Source of the DNA: CAYYFX01 sp046330135 | GTDB taxonomy: Bacteria; ARS69 | Direction: 5' to 3' | NCBI GenBank assembly: GCA_046330135.1 | Contig: JAXLTI010000008.1 | Span: forward strand, 186,001 to 250,000 | DNA: 64,000 bases | In this document: piece after piece, positions 52,211 to 60,828 of the stretch | How positions within the stretch are numbered: position 1 is the stretch's first letter | Layout: the number at the start of each line of letters is the position of its first letter | Position numbers and translations under genes: made by a program | The notes under the pieces: generated by a model | Databases searched by the model: none | What the model saw: only the letters and a program-made list of their open reading frames with translations | Told to the model about the DNA's origin: nothing

Positions 52211-54880
52211 GTGATCGGTCGGTCGTATGCGCACTACCGGATCGAGTCCAAGCTCGGTCAGGGCGGCATGGGCGAGGTCTATCGGGCCTCGGACTCCAAG
52301 CTCGGCCGGCAGGTCGCCATCAAGATCCTCCCCGAAGCCTTCGCCCGCGACGCGGAGCGGCTCGCGCGATTCCAGCGCGAGGCGCAGGTCCTCGCGTCCC
52401 TCAACCACCCGAACATCGCCGCGATCTACGGGCTCGAGGAGCTCGGCGGACTGCAGGCGCTGGTCCTGGAGCTCGTCGAAGGGCCCACGCTCGGAGAGCG
52501 GATCGCGAAGGGGCCGGTGCCGGCGGCGGAAGCGCTGCCGATCGCGCTCCAGATCGCGCAGGCGCTCGAGTCCGCGCACGAGCGCGGCGTGGTTCATCGC
52601 GACCTGAAGCCGGACAACGTCAAGCTCGGCGCGGACGCCCGCGTGAAGGTGTTGGACTTCGGGCTGGCGAAAGCGCTGGAGGGCCCCGCCGCGGCGTCCG
52701 GGGAGCTCACGCAATCGCCGACGCTCTCGCCCGCGATCAGCGGGGCGATGACCGCCGCGGGCGTCATCCTCGGGACCGCCGGCTACATGAGCCCGGAGCA
52801 GGCGCGCGGACACGCCGTCGACAAGCGCGCGGACATCTGGGCCTTCGGCGTGGTGCTGTTCGAGATGCTCACGGGACGCCGTCTCTTCTCGGGCGAGACC
52901 GTCTCGGACACGCTCGCCGCCGTGCTGCGCCACGAACCGGAGTGGGATTCGCTGCCCGCGGCCACGTCGCCGAGGATCCGTCGCCTGCTCCACCGTTGCC
53001 TCGAGCGCGATCCGAAGAGGCGGCTGCGCGACATCGGCGACGCGCGTCTCGTCATCGAAGAGGTCCTCGCGGGCGCGCCGGACGAGGCGGTCGTTCCGAC
53101 CGTGGCGCCGCGCCGCCGCACGCGCGTGCTCTTCGGGGTCGCCGTCTCCGCGGCCACGATCCTCGCCTTCGCCGCCGGCTGGCTCCTCAAGCCCGCGCAG
53201 CGCGAGCCGCCCGTGCGCCGCTTCGAGATCCCGGTGCCCGACCTCACGATGTCGCTGGGGTCGGAAGCCACCACGCTCGCCATCTCGCCCGCGGGGGATC
53301 GGGTCTGCTACACCAGCCAGAACCACCTGTGGATCCGTGCGATGGACTCCATCGAGCCGCGCGATCTTCCCGGCACGGAAGGCGCCTTGTGCCCGTTCTG
53401 GTCCCCGGACGGCCAGTGGATCGCCTACGGCGCGCAGTCGAGGCTCTGGAAGATCCGCGCGGAAGGCGGACCCCCCGAGGCCATCTGTCAGCTGGCGAAC
53501 GCCTTCAACGTGGCCTCGGGCGGCGCCTGGGCGAGCGACGATCGCATCGTCTTCTGCGACGGTGACGGCCCGCTCCTCTCCGTGTCCACGAAGGGGGGAG
53601 ACCCCGATACCGTTCTCGCCCTGGATCCGAAGACGGACGGAGACTTCCACAACGTCTCCGCTCTGCCGAACGGCCGCGGGTTCCTGTTCGTCGTGCACCG
53701 GAAGAACGGGACCTACGACCGTATCGACCTCTGGAGCCGAGGCAAGCGCTCGACCGTCGTCGCGCACGACGGACAGCAACTGATGAACCCGACGTACTCG
53801 CCGTCCGGCCACGTGATCTACCGCCGTGGGCCGATGAACGCGGGCCTCTGGGCGGTGCCCTTCTCCCTCGCGAAGGCCGAGGCGACCGGCAAGCCGTTTC
53901 TGGCCATCCCGGACGGTAGCTTGCCCGGCGTCTCCTCCGACGGGACGCTCGTGTACGCGCGCGGCGCCGTACTGCGCTCCGTGCAGCTCGTGTTCACCGA
54001 TCGGACGGGGCGCATCGAGGACAAGATCGGCGCCCCGCAGAACATCCAGCCTCTCTTCGCCCTCTCCCCCACCGCCGACCGCATCGTGGTGCGCGTCAAC
54101 AGCCTCGAGAACCCCGACCTCTTCATCCTCGACGTGAGACGCGCCACGCGCACTCGCTTCACGTTCGGCGACGCGCGCGAGGCCTGGCCATCGTGGTCCC
54201 CCGACGGCGCGCGCCTGTACTTCCAGGACAACACGCTGCTGCCGTGCTCCACGTTCGTGAAGGCCGCGGACGGCACGGGCGACCCGCGGCGGGTCGTCGT
54301 GGGGGGAAACGGGTCGGTGTCCTCGGACGGGAAGTTCCTCTGCTATGCCGCCTTGGACTCCACCTCGAGGGCTCCGGACCTCTGGTATCTGCCGTTGGGC
54401 CGGGACGGCGAGCCCGCGGGTGAGCCGGTCCACTTCCTCCACACCGGTCGCGCCGTCTGGAACCCGAGGCTCTCTCCCGACGGACGCTACGTGGCCTATC
54501 AGTCCGTCGAGTCCGGCAGCGACGAGATCTACCTCAAGCGGTTCCCCTCGGGCGAAGGAAAGTGGCAGATCTCCGTCGACGGCGGATGGTGGCCGCACTG
54601 GCGCGCGGACGGTCACGAGCTGTACTTCGCGCGCGGCAAGGACATCCTCGCGGTCGATGTGCGCACGGATCCCGCCGTCGTCCTGGGCACGCCGACACTG
54701 CTTTTCTCGCGGAGCTACCTGGCCGGCTCCCTGCCGTTGGGCTGGCCGGACGACTTCGAGGTGACGCCGGACGGGAAGCGCTTCGTGATCACGGTGCTCG
54801 CCGATGCGGAGAAGAACGACCGCACGGCCTCCCTCGTGGTGGTGCAGAACTGGTTCGCGAGCATCACGACCGCGAGATGA
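52211..54880 (+). CDS. Ser/Thr protein kinase with WD40/TolB-like beta-propeller
   Basis: 889 aa. Kinase motifs: GQGGMGEVYRASD, VAIKIL, HRDLKPDN, DFGLAKAL, YMSPEQARG. One membrane helix (VLFGVAVSAATILAFAAGWLL) is followed by a ~550-residue propeller made of PD40/TolB-like blades (SPDGQWIAYGA, SPDGRYVAYQS, TPDGKRFVITV). Such kinases are frequent in Acidobacteria and FCB bacteria; the propeller may sense a ligand outside the membrane. I chose GTG 52211 (GGAG 7 nt upstream), parallel to the kinase at 3596. ATG 52094 is possible. It is not in an operon. Confidence 0.9.
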   Translation: MIGRSYAHYRIESKLGQGGMGEVYRASDSKLGRQVAIKILPEAFARDAERLARFQREAQVLASLNHPNIAAIYGLEELGGLQALVLELVEGPTLGERIAKGPVPAAEALPIALQIAQALESAHERGVVHRDLKPDNVKLGADARVKVLDFGLAKALEGPAAASGELTQSPTLSPAISGAMTAAGVILGTAGYMSPEQARGHAVDKRADIWAFGVVLFEMLTGRRLFSGETVSDTLAAVLRHEPEWDSLPAATSPRIRRLLHRCLERDPKRRLRDIGDARLVIEEVLAGAPDEAVVPTVAPRRRTRVLFGVAVSAATILAFAAGWLLKPAQREPPVRRFEIPVPDLTMSLGSEATTLAISPAGDRVCYTSQNHLWIRAMDSIEPRDLPGTEGALCPFWSPDGQWIAYGAQSRLWKIRAEGGPPEAICQLANAFNVASGGAWASDDRIVFCDGDGPLLSVSTKGGDPDTVLALDPKTDGDFHNVSALPNGRGFLFVVHRKNGTYDRIDLWSRGKRSTVVAHDGQQLMNPTYSPSGHVIYRRGPMNAGLWAVPFSLAKAEATGKPFLAIPDGSLPGVSSDGTLVYARGAVLRSVQLVFTDRTGRIEDKIGAPQNIQPLFALSPTADRIVVRVNSLENPDLFILDVRRATRTRFTFGDAREAWPSWSPDGARLYFQDNTLLPCSTFVKAADGTGDPRRVVVGGNGSVSSDGKFLCYAALDSTSRAPDLWYLPLGRDGEPAGEPVHFLHTGRAVWNPRLSPDGRYVAYQSVESGSDEIYLKRFPSGEGKWQISVDGGWWPHWRADGHELYFARGKDILAVDVRTDPAVVLGTPTLLFSRSYLAGSLPLGWPDDFEVTPDGKRFVITVLADAEKNDRTASLVVVQNWFASITTAR

Positions 54881-54934
54881 CGCGCCGGTCAGGGTGACGA
54901 TCCCCCGGCGGCGGGCCGGACCGCGGGACGGGCG

Positions 54935-56080
54935 CTACTTCCCCGCGGCCGCCTCGCGAATGGCGTCGAGCGCCGGGAGCGCTCCGCCGTCCGCATCGAA
55001 GAGCGCGAGGTTGTCCCAGGACGAGCCCACGCCCTTCGCCGAGATGTTCGTGGGCTCTTCGTAGAACACGCCGCGCGCCGCGGGGACGCTCCGCGCGAGC
55101 GCGATGACGGCGGCCACCCACGCTCGCTGCCCCGCGGGAGTGGCCGCGTATCCGGGATGCAGCTGGCTCGGCTGGCTGACCTCGTTCAGGACGTCGTCCG
55201 CGTCGTCGAGCGTCCATGGGTACGCCGTCTCCAGCACGAGCACGTCCTTGGCGCCGTGCGCGGCGAGGACGTCGAGCGTCTCCTTCAGCTGCGCGAGCGT
55301 TCCGTGGTACCACGGGTACCATGAGACCCCCACGAGGTCGAACCCCACGTCGCGCGCGCGGAGCGAGTCCAGAGCCGCGCCGGACCGCGCGGCGCGGCCG
55401 CCCTCGAAATGCAGGACGATCCGGGCGCGGGGCGCGGCCGCGTGCACGCCGGCGATTCCCGCGGAAAGGAGCGTCGCGAAGCGATCCCAGGCCGCCGCGC
55501 TCGAGTCGGGCCCCACGCTCCCGACGTCGCCGAGGAAACCGCCGCCGATCTCCCGGCCGATCTGCACGAGATCGGGCTTCGCGCCTTCGGCTCCGAACTC
55601 CGTCACGACGCGCTGCGCGTAGGCCTTCACCGTGTCGGCGAGCGCGGGCGCCGCGAGAGCCTTCCAGCGCCGCGGCAGCTCGTGGATGCCGGCGCCGGTG
55701 GGCGCGTCGGAGCACTCGAGATCGAGGAAGAGGCGGAAGCCGGCGCCCTTGATCCGCGCACCCATCGCGACGGAGCGCCCGAGGCCGCTGAAGCCCGTGG
55801 CCGGATCGACGAGCACGGAGAGACGCAGCGTGTCGAAGCCGTGCCCGCGCAGGACGGCGAGGGCGGTGCGCAGCGAGTCGCCGTGGTCGAAGGAGACGCC
55901 GCGCACTTCGAGCCGATCGAGGGAAGACACGTCGGCGCCGAGGAGGAACTCCGGCGCCGCCTCGCCGGAGGGCGCCGCGCGCACCGGTGCATCAGCCGCC
56001 GGCGCTTCGCTCACCCCACAGAGGAGGCCGAGCACGATCGCTGCGAGCGGCCGCCCGACACGCCTTCCGACGCCCGACAT
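54935..56080 (-). CDS. GH53-like glycoside hydrolase (endo-beta-1,4-galactanase family), altered active site
   Basis: 381 aa. A signal peptide ends SEAPA. A clan GH-A barrel follows: FLLGADVSSLDRLE at the start, TLRLSVLVDP, the putative acid/base Glu177 in LVQIGREIG and the nucleophile Glu284 in ETAYPWT, 107 residues apart as expected. The residue before the acid/base, Asn in clan GH-A enzymes, is Arg176 here. So the protein is of GH53 type but may act on another glycan or be weak. ATG 56080 has GAGGAG upstream. It is exported, perhaps to break down galactan. Confidence 0.8.
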   Translation of the reverse strand: MSGVGRRVGRPLAAIVLGLLCGVSEAPAADAPVRAAPSGEAAPEFLLGADVSSLDRLEVRGVSFDHGDSLRTALAVLRGHGFDTLRLSVLVDPATGFSGLGRSVAMGARIKGAGFRLFLDLECSDAPTGAGIHELPRRWKALAAPALADTVKAYAQRVVTEFGAEGAKPDLVQIGREIGGGFLGDVGSVGPDSSAAAWDRFATLLSAGIAGVHAAAPRARIVLHFEGGRAARSGAALDSLRARDVGFDLVGVSWYPWYHGTLAQLKETLDVLAAHGAKDVLVLETAYPWTLDDADDVLNEVSQPSQLHPGYAATPAGQRAWVAAVIALARSVPAARGVFYEEPTNISAKGVGSSWDNLALFDADGGALPALDAIREAAAGK

Positions 56081-56180
56081 CCCTGCTCCTCGGCGGAGTC
56101 CGCGCTCCGCGCCGGCAACGTTCTCCTGTATCCTGCGCCGTCCGCCGTTTCCCCGCAATTGCCTCCGGAGCGCCCGTCCG

Positions 56181-57590
56181 ATGGTCTGGTCCACCCCCTC
56201 CCGCCGCGTCGCGCGGATCCTCTCGGACGCGGGCGCCCCCGTGTCCTTCGACCGGGAGACGAAGCGCTCCACGTTGCGCGAGCTGGTCGGCATGGGACTG
56301 CCGTCGACGCTGAGCTTCCTCCTCCTCACCCTCTACGACGTCATCGACATCTTCTGGCTCGCGAAGCTCGGGCAGGCGCCGGTGGCGGCGGTGACGGTCT
56401 TCTCGTCCTACTACTGGCTGTTGTCCTTCGCGAACGGGATCGTCGGCTCGGGCAGCGTGGCGGTCATCAGCCAGCGCTTCGGCGAGGGCGATCTCGTGGG
56501 CACGGAGCTCTCCATCAAGAACACGTTCTTCGGGAAGGCTCTCCTGGGGTTCGTGTTCGGCCTGCCGGGCATCTTCGCCATGCCGTACGCGTTTCGGGTC
56601 CTCGGCGCCAGCCCGGACGTGGCCGCGCTCGCGGTGCGCTTCGGCGTGCTGCAATGCATCACGCTTCCGCTGCTCCTCGTGAGCTTCTCGGTGTACACGG
56701 CGTTCCGCGGCGTCGGCCGCCCGGGGCTCGGCGCGGCCATCAGCCTCGTGGGCGCCTGCGTGACGCTCTGCGTCGACCCGCTCCTGATCTTCGGGATCGG
56801 TCCCTTCCCGCGCCTCGAGATCCTGGGCGCGTCGATCGCGTCTTCGCTCGGCTACCTCACCGTCACGGCCTGGGGCTTCGTCGCGCTCGCGTCGCACAAG
56901 TCGCCGGTGCGCGTGCGCTGGCTCGGCCCGCCGTATCCCCACCTGCACGAGACGCTGCACATGGCCCGCGTGGGCCTGCCGTCGGGCATCTCGAACCTCA
57001 GCAACGCCCTGTTCGGCAACGCGCTCGTGAAGCTCGTCGCCGCCTACGGCACGACCGCCGTGGCCCTCTTCGGCATGAGCCAGAAGTTCCTGCGCTTCGG
57101 CGGGGTGGTGGTGGCGGGCCTCGGGCTCGGGTCGAGCGCGCTCATCGGGCAGCACCTCGGCGCCGGACGGCTCGACCGGGCGTGGCTCTGCTCCGTGATG
57201 ACGCAGCGCGTCGCCACGGCCGTGCTGTTCGTGTTCTCGCTCATCACGTTCGTGGGCGCCGAACCGATCGTTCGGATGTTCTTCCGCGACCCGGCGGTCG
57301 TTCCGCCCGGGGCACTCTATCTCCGCGTGCTCGCGGTCGGGCTGCCGTTCATCGGGCTCTCCGCGGGAGCCGACCACGCGTACTCCGGCGCGGGGCGCAA
57401 CGCCCCGCCCATGCTCCTGCAGGTCGCCGGCGCGTGGCTGATCACGATCCCCATGATGATCCTGCTCGGGCGCACCCTCGGCTTCGGCCCGGCCGGGACG
57501 ATGGCGGGAGTCGCCGTGGGACAGATGGTGGCCGGCCTGTCGGCGGTCTGGCTGGTGCGGCGGGGCTGGTGGCTCACGCACCGCGTGTGA
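56181..57590 (+). CDS. MATE family efflux transporter
   Basis: 469 aa, twelve predicted helices in two MATE halves: LGMGLP-type start (ELVGMGLPSTLSFLLLTLYDV), VFSSYYWLLSFANGIVGSGS, and AAYGTTAVALFGMSQKF in the second half. MATE exporters use H+ or Na+ to remove cationic compounds. ATG 56181 has GGAG 10 nt upstream. A TATCCT hexamer at about 56129 may be its -10. It is divergent from the GH53-like gene by 100 nt. Substrate unknown. Confidence 0.9.
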   Translation: MVWSTPSRRVARILSDAGAPVSFDRETKRSTLRELVGMGLPSTLSFLLLTLYDVIDIFWLAKLGQAPVAAVTVFSSYYWLLSFANGIVGSGSVAVISQRFGEGDLVGTELSIKNTFFGKALLGFVFGLPGIFAMPYAFRVLGASPDVAALAVRFGVLQCITLPLLLVSFSVYTAFRGVGRPGLGAAISLVGACVTLCVDPLLIFGIGPFPRLEILGASIASSLGYLTVTAWGFVALASHKSPVRVRWLGPPYPHLHETLHMARVGLPSGISNLSNALFGNALVKLVAAYGTTAVALFGMSQKFLRFGGVVVAGLGLGSSALIGQHLGAGRLDRAWLCSVMTQRVATAVLFVFSLITFVGAEPIVRMFFRDPAVVPPGALYLRVLAVGLPFIGLSAGADHAYSGAGRNAPPMLLQVAGAWLITIPMMILLGRTLGFGPAGTMAGVAVGQMVAGLSAVWLVRRGWWLTHRV

Positions 57591-57695
57591 CTCATCTTCC
57601 CGCCCGAAGAGGTCGATTCTCTCCTGCAGCCCTTTCCTGATCCCCGCGGTCATCCCGGCGCGGACGCGCCCCAGCGACGTCCGGAGGCGAGGCTC

Positions 57696-59288
57696 TTGTC
57701 CAACGAAGCTCCCTGCGAGACGCTGCCGGCGGACGTCGAGGAGCGGCCTTCGTTCGACGCTCCGCCCCTCGCCGACGTCGGGCGCCGGGAATCGGTCCGT
57801 CAGATCCGCGGCTCCAGCCTTCTCCTCGTGGGGCGGGGGCTCTCGCTCGCCCTCAACGTGGTCGTCCAGGTCGCCACGGTCCGGATCCTCTCGAAGGAAG
57901 GCTACGGCGTCTTCGCGTACGCCATGTCCATCGCGGCCGTCGCCGAAGGGCTGATCGGCCTCGGACTGCCGCGCGCCGTCGCCCGCTTCGTCCCGATCTT
58001 CGACGAGCAGAAGGACCGTGCCCGCGTCCTCGGCACGATCGTGCTGGCGATCTCCTCCACGCTGGCCGGCGGCGCCTGCGCGATGCTGCTCATCGTGGGG
58101 TGGCGCGGCGCTCTCGCGGGCGAGCTGGCGAGCAACCCGTCCGCGGTCGTCGCGCTCGCGATCCTCTCGGCGCTCGCGCCGCTCCAGGGCTTCGATCGGC
58201 TCTTCCTCGAGCTGTTCTCCGTCTTCGGCAGGCCGCGCGCGATCTTCGTGCGGCGTTTCCTCCTCGGACCGCTGCTCCGGCTCGCGGCCGTGCTGGCGCT
58301 GGCGCTCCGGGGCGGCGGGCCGGTGGCGCTGGCCATCGGCTACGTCGCGGCGGGCACCGTGGGCCTCGTGTTCTACTGCACGATGTTGTGGGGCCTCCTG
58401 CGCGAGCGGAAGGTCCTTCGGCCGGGCGCTTGGGCGGAGATGAAGGTCCCCGCGCGCGAGATCTTCGCGTTCGCGCTCCCCTTGCTCTCGACCGAGCTCG
58501 TGATCCTCGGCATCCAGCAGACGGACGCCGTGATGCTCGGCCAGATGGTCGGCGCGGAGAGCGTGGCTTCGCTGCGAGCCGTCGTGCCGATCGCTCGGCT
58601 CAATCAGCTCGTGATCGACATCTTCGGCATCCTCTTCACGCCGATCGCGGCGCGAATGCTCCAACGCGGCGACCGGGCCGGGATCCATCGGCTGTACTGG
58701 AGCACGACCACTTGGATCGCCGTGCTCTCCTTCCCGATCTTCGCCGCGACGTTCACGCTCGCGCGCCCGATGGCTTCGCTTCTCTTCGGTCCGCGCTACG
58801 CCGACTCGGGAGGCCTCCTCGCGATCCTCTCGGCCGCCTTCTACGTCTCCGCCGTCCTCGGTCCGAACGGGCTGGTGCTGAGCGTCTTCAAGCTGGTGAG
58901 GTACTCCCTCATCGTGAACCTCGCCGCGTTCGTTCTCCACCTCGCGGGGAACTTCGTCATGATCCCCGCCTTCGGTGCGAAGGGCGCCGCGATCGCCACG
59001 CTCGTGACGCTGGTCGTGCACGGGGTCCTCAAGCAGATCGGCCTCCGCCAGACGCGCGGCGTGAAGGCCTACGACCGGGCCGCCGCCAAGCCCCTCTGGG
59101 TGGCCGGGGCGGGAGCCGCTGCGCTCGCGCTGCTCGAGATCTTCGGCAAGCCTTCGTTGCTCGTGGCTACGGCCGCCGCCGCGCTCGTGACCGCCGGCGT
59201 TCTCGCGGGAACGCGGCGGGCCCTCGACGTCGAGGGCACGTTCCCCGAGCTGATGAGGATCCCCGGCGTCCGCCGCCTGATGGGCTGA
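57696..59288 (+). CDS. polysaccharide flippase (Wzx/MVF-like)
   Basis: 530 aa with about 14 helices. After a ~35-residue soluble N-terminus come the O-antigen/teichoic acid flippase patterns: GSSLLLVGRGLSLALNVVV, TVRILSKEGYGVFAYAMS, GLPRAVARFVP and, late, AGNFVMIPAFGAKGAAIATL. Such proteins move lipid-linked oligosaccharide across the inner membrane. The start is TTG 57696, with GGAGG about 8 nt upstream. A nucleotidyltransferase gene follows 502 nt later, consistent with a small glycan locus. Confidence 0.88.
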   Translation: MSNEAPCETLPADVEERPSFDAPPLADVGRRESVRQIRGSSLLLVGRGLSLALNVVVQVATVRILSKEGYGVFAYAMSIAAVAEGLIGLGLPRAVARFVPIFDEQKDRARVLGTIVLAISSTLAGGACAMLLIVGWRGALAGELASNPSAVVALAILSALAPLQGFDRLFLELFSVFGRPRAIFVRRFLLGPLLRLAAVLALALRGGGPVALAIGYVAAGTVGLVFYCTMLWGLLRERKVLRPGAWAEMKVPAREIFAFALPLLSTELVILGIQQTDAVMLGQMVGAESVASLRAVVPIARLNQLVIDIFGILFTPIAARMLQRGDRAGIHRLYWSTTTWIAVLSFPIFAATFTLARPMASLLFGPRYADSGGLLAILSAAFYVSAVLGPNGLVLSVFKLVRYSLIVNLAAFVLHLAGNFVMIPAFGAKGAAIATLVTLVVHGVLKQIGLRQTRGVKAYDRAAAKPLWVAGAGAAALALLEIFGKPSLLVATAAAALVTAGVLAGTRRALDVEGTFPELMRIPGVRRLMG

Positions 59289-59790
59289 CCCCCCGGCCGA
59301 GCCCCGCGAAACGGCCGGCCCGCCGTGAAAACACGTCTTTGGGGTCAAGAATCGGGGAAGGTCCGCCGACGACTCCTGTGGAGCACTTCCTCCGGGACGC
59401 ACGTGCTTCGGCCGCCCGAGCAGGGGCGGGGCGGCACTCGCGCGCGCTCGCATCGCGCGTCGAACGGACGACGGTCCAGGGAGCAGTCGGGGTTCTCGTG
59501 TATCGGTGCGATGAACCGCGCTTCAACGGTGCGACGGGCGCGTTCCGCGACGCGCCTGTGCAATACGCACTTCTCGATCGTCCGGTTCCCGTCACTTCCC
59601 ACGCGATCGGGAACCTCCGCACGCGCCGAGCGGTTTCCACTGCTGCTGGCTCGGCGGAGACCCTTCGCTCCGCGCGCGCCTCGCGTCGTCGTCGATGGAT
59701 CGGGGTGGCCGGCCGCTCGGGGCACGAATCCACACGCCGGTGGTCGAGAGTCGACCACCTCGCGAATCGCCCCTCGTCCGGAGCGTAGAA
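59289..59790 (+). other. 502-nt region without recognisable gene
   Basis: Apart from the inverted repeats at its start, I see nothing here. Open frames on both strands (for example minus 59345-59758) are rich in Arg, Pro and Ser without motifs and look like GC-rich shadows. Confidence 0.6.
59293..59340 (+). terminator. two stem-loops ending in TCTTT after the flippase gene
   Basis: CCGGCCG/CGGCCGG (7 bp, 12-nt loop), then CGTG-AAAA-CACG followed by TCTTT. The second stem is short, so termination is plausible but weak. Confidence 0.4.
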
Positions 59791-60732
59791 ATGCTCGCCC
59801 CGCCCTCCGCCGAGAACCGCTGGTCCCTTCTCCTGGCCGCGGGCGACGGTACGCGGCTCGCTCATCTCACACGAGGCGAAGACGGCATCTGCGTTCCGAA
59901 GCAGTTCTGTTCGGTGACCGACGGGCCGTCCCTGCTGGAGCTCACGCGCGATCGCGCACGTCGCGTGGTTCCCGAGTCGCGCATCATGACCGTCGTCTCC
60001 GCTTGGCACGCCCGCTGGTGGACCCCGCTGCTCGGTCCCGGCTCGGGGAACGTCGTCGTCCAACCCCAGAACCGCGGCACCGCCGTCGGTCTCCTCGTCC
60101 CCCTCCTGTCGATCCTCGAGCGCGATCCGGAGGCTCGGGTCTGGGTGCTGCCGACGGATCACTGGGTGGGGGACGAAGAGACGCTCGCGCGCGCCGTCCG
60201 GAAGGCGTTCGGCCGAATCGAAGAAGAGCCGGACCGGGTCGTGATCCTCGGCATCTCGCCCGACGCGCCGGACACGCAGTACGGTTGGATCCTCCCGGAG
60301 ACCGCGGACCGGGACGGCTTCAAGCGCGTCGCGTCGTTCGTGGAGAAGCCCGCGCCGTCCGAGGCGAAGCAGCTGCTCGACGACGGCGGCGTCTGGAACA
60401 GCTTCCTCCTCGTCGCGCGCGCGCACGCTCTCGTTTCGCTGTACGAGCGCCGCCTCCCCACGCTTCTCGCCACGATGCGGCAGGCGGTCGCCGGGCGCGA
60501 TCTCGCCGAGGTCTACGCCACCCTTCCAGCGCTCGACTTCTCGAAGGACGTCCTCGAAGGCTCCGAGGATCACCTGTCGCTGCTGCCGGTCCCGTCCTGC
60601 GGCTGGAGCGACCTCGGGACGCCCGAGCGTCTGGTGCAATGCCTCGCCACGCTCGGCGCGCGGCGGCGACGTCTCGAGCGCGTGCGCATGCCGTCGGCGG
60701 ACGCGAGGCTCTTGCTGTTGCCGAACGTGTAG
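59791..60732 (+). CDS. mannose-1-phosphate guanylyltransferase-like nucleotidyltransferase
   Basis: 313 aa. It shows the nucleotidyltransferase start SLLLAAGDGTRL, the PKQFC lysine motif, QPQNRGTAVG, LPTDHW and FVEKP, the pattern of GDP-mannose pyrophosphorylases (RfbM/ManC type) without the C-terminal isomerase domain. It would make an activated sugar for glycan synthesis. The replacement of the usual G-x-G-x-R-L-x-P-L spacing by GDGTRLAHL and the C-terminal end PNV are slightly off, so another NDP-sugar is possible. ATG 59791 has GGAG 7 nt upstream. Confidence 0.82.
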   Translation: MLAPPSAENRWSLLLAAGDGTRLAHLTRGEDGICVPKQFCSVTDGPSLLELTRDRARRVVPESRIMTVVSAWHARWWTPLLGPGSGNVVVQPQNRGTAVGLLVPLLSILERDPEARVWVLPTDHWVGDEETLARAVRKAFGRIEEEPDRVVILGISPDAPDTQYGWILPETADRDGFKRVASFVEKPAPSEAKQLLDDGGVWNSFLLVARAHALVSLYERRLPTLLATMRQAVAGRDLAEVYATLPALDFSKDVLEGSEDHLSLLPVPSCGWSDLGTPERLVQCLATLGARRRRLERVRMPSADARLLLLPNV

Positions 60733-60756
60733 CGCCGGAACGCCGACATCGGGGCA

Positions 60757-60791
60757 GGAAGAAGCCCGGCCCACCGCGGGCCGGGCTCTTC
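60757..60791. terminator. bidirectional terminator hairpin
   Basis: AGCCCGGCCC (60763-60772), loop ACCGC, GGGCCGGGCT (60778-60787), with GAAG and CTTC as outer arms. It lies between two convergent genes and can stop transcripts from both; each side has only a short pyrimidine tail. Confidence 0.75.
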
Positions 60792-60828
60792 GCATTCGGA
60801 ACGCGCCGGCGAGGAGCGACGCCGACGA

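Noticed and set aside
55992..59453. A 1153-codon minus-strand open frame opposite the MATE and flippase genes
   Set aside because: The plus strand encodes two clear transporters; the minus frame has only charged low-complexity sequence.
59345..59758. A 137-aa minus-strand open frame
   Set aside because: No ribosome site, no motif, Arg/Pro/Ser-rich composition typical of non-coding GC-rich DNA.
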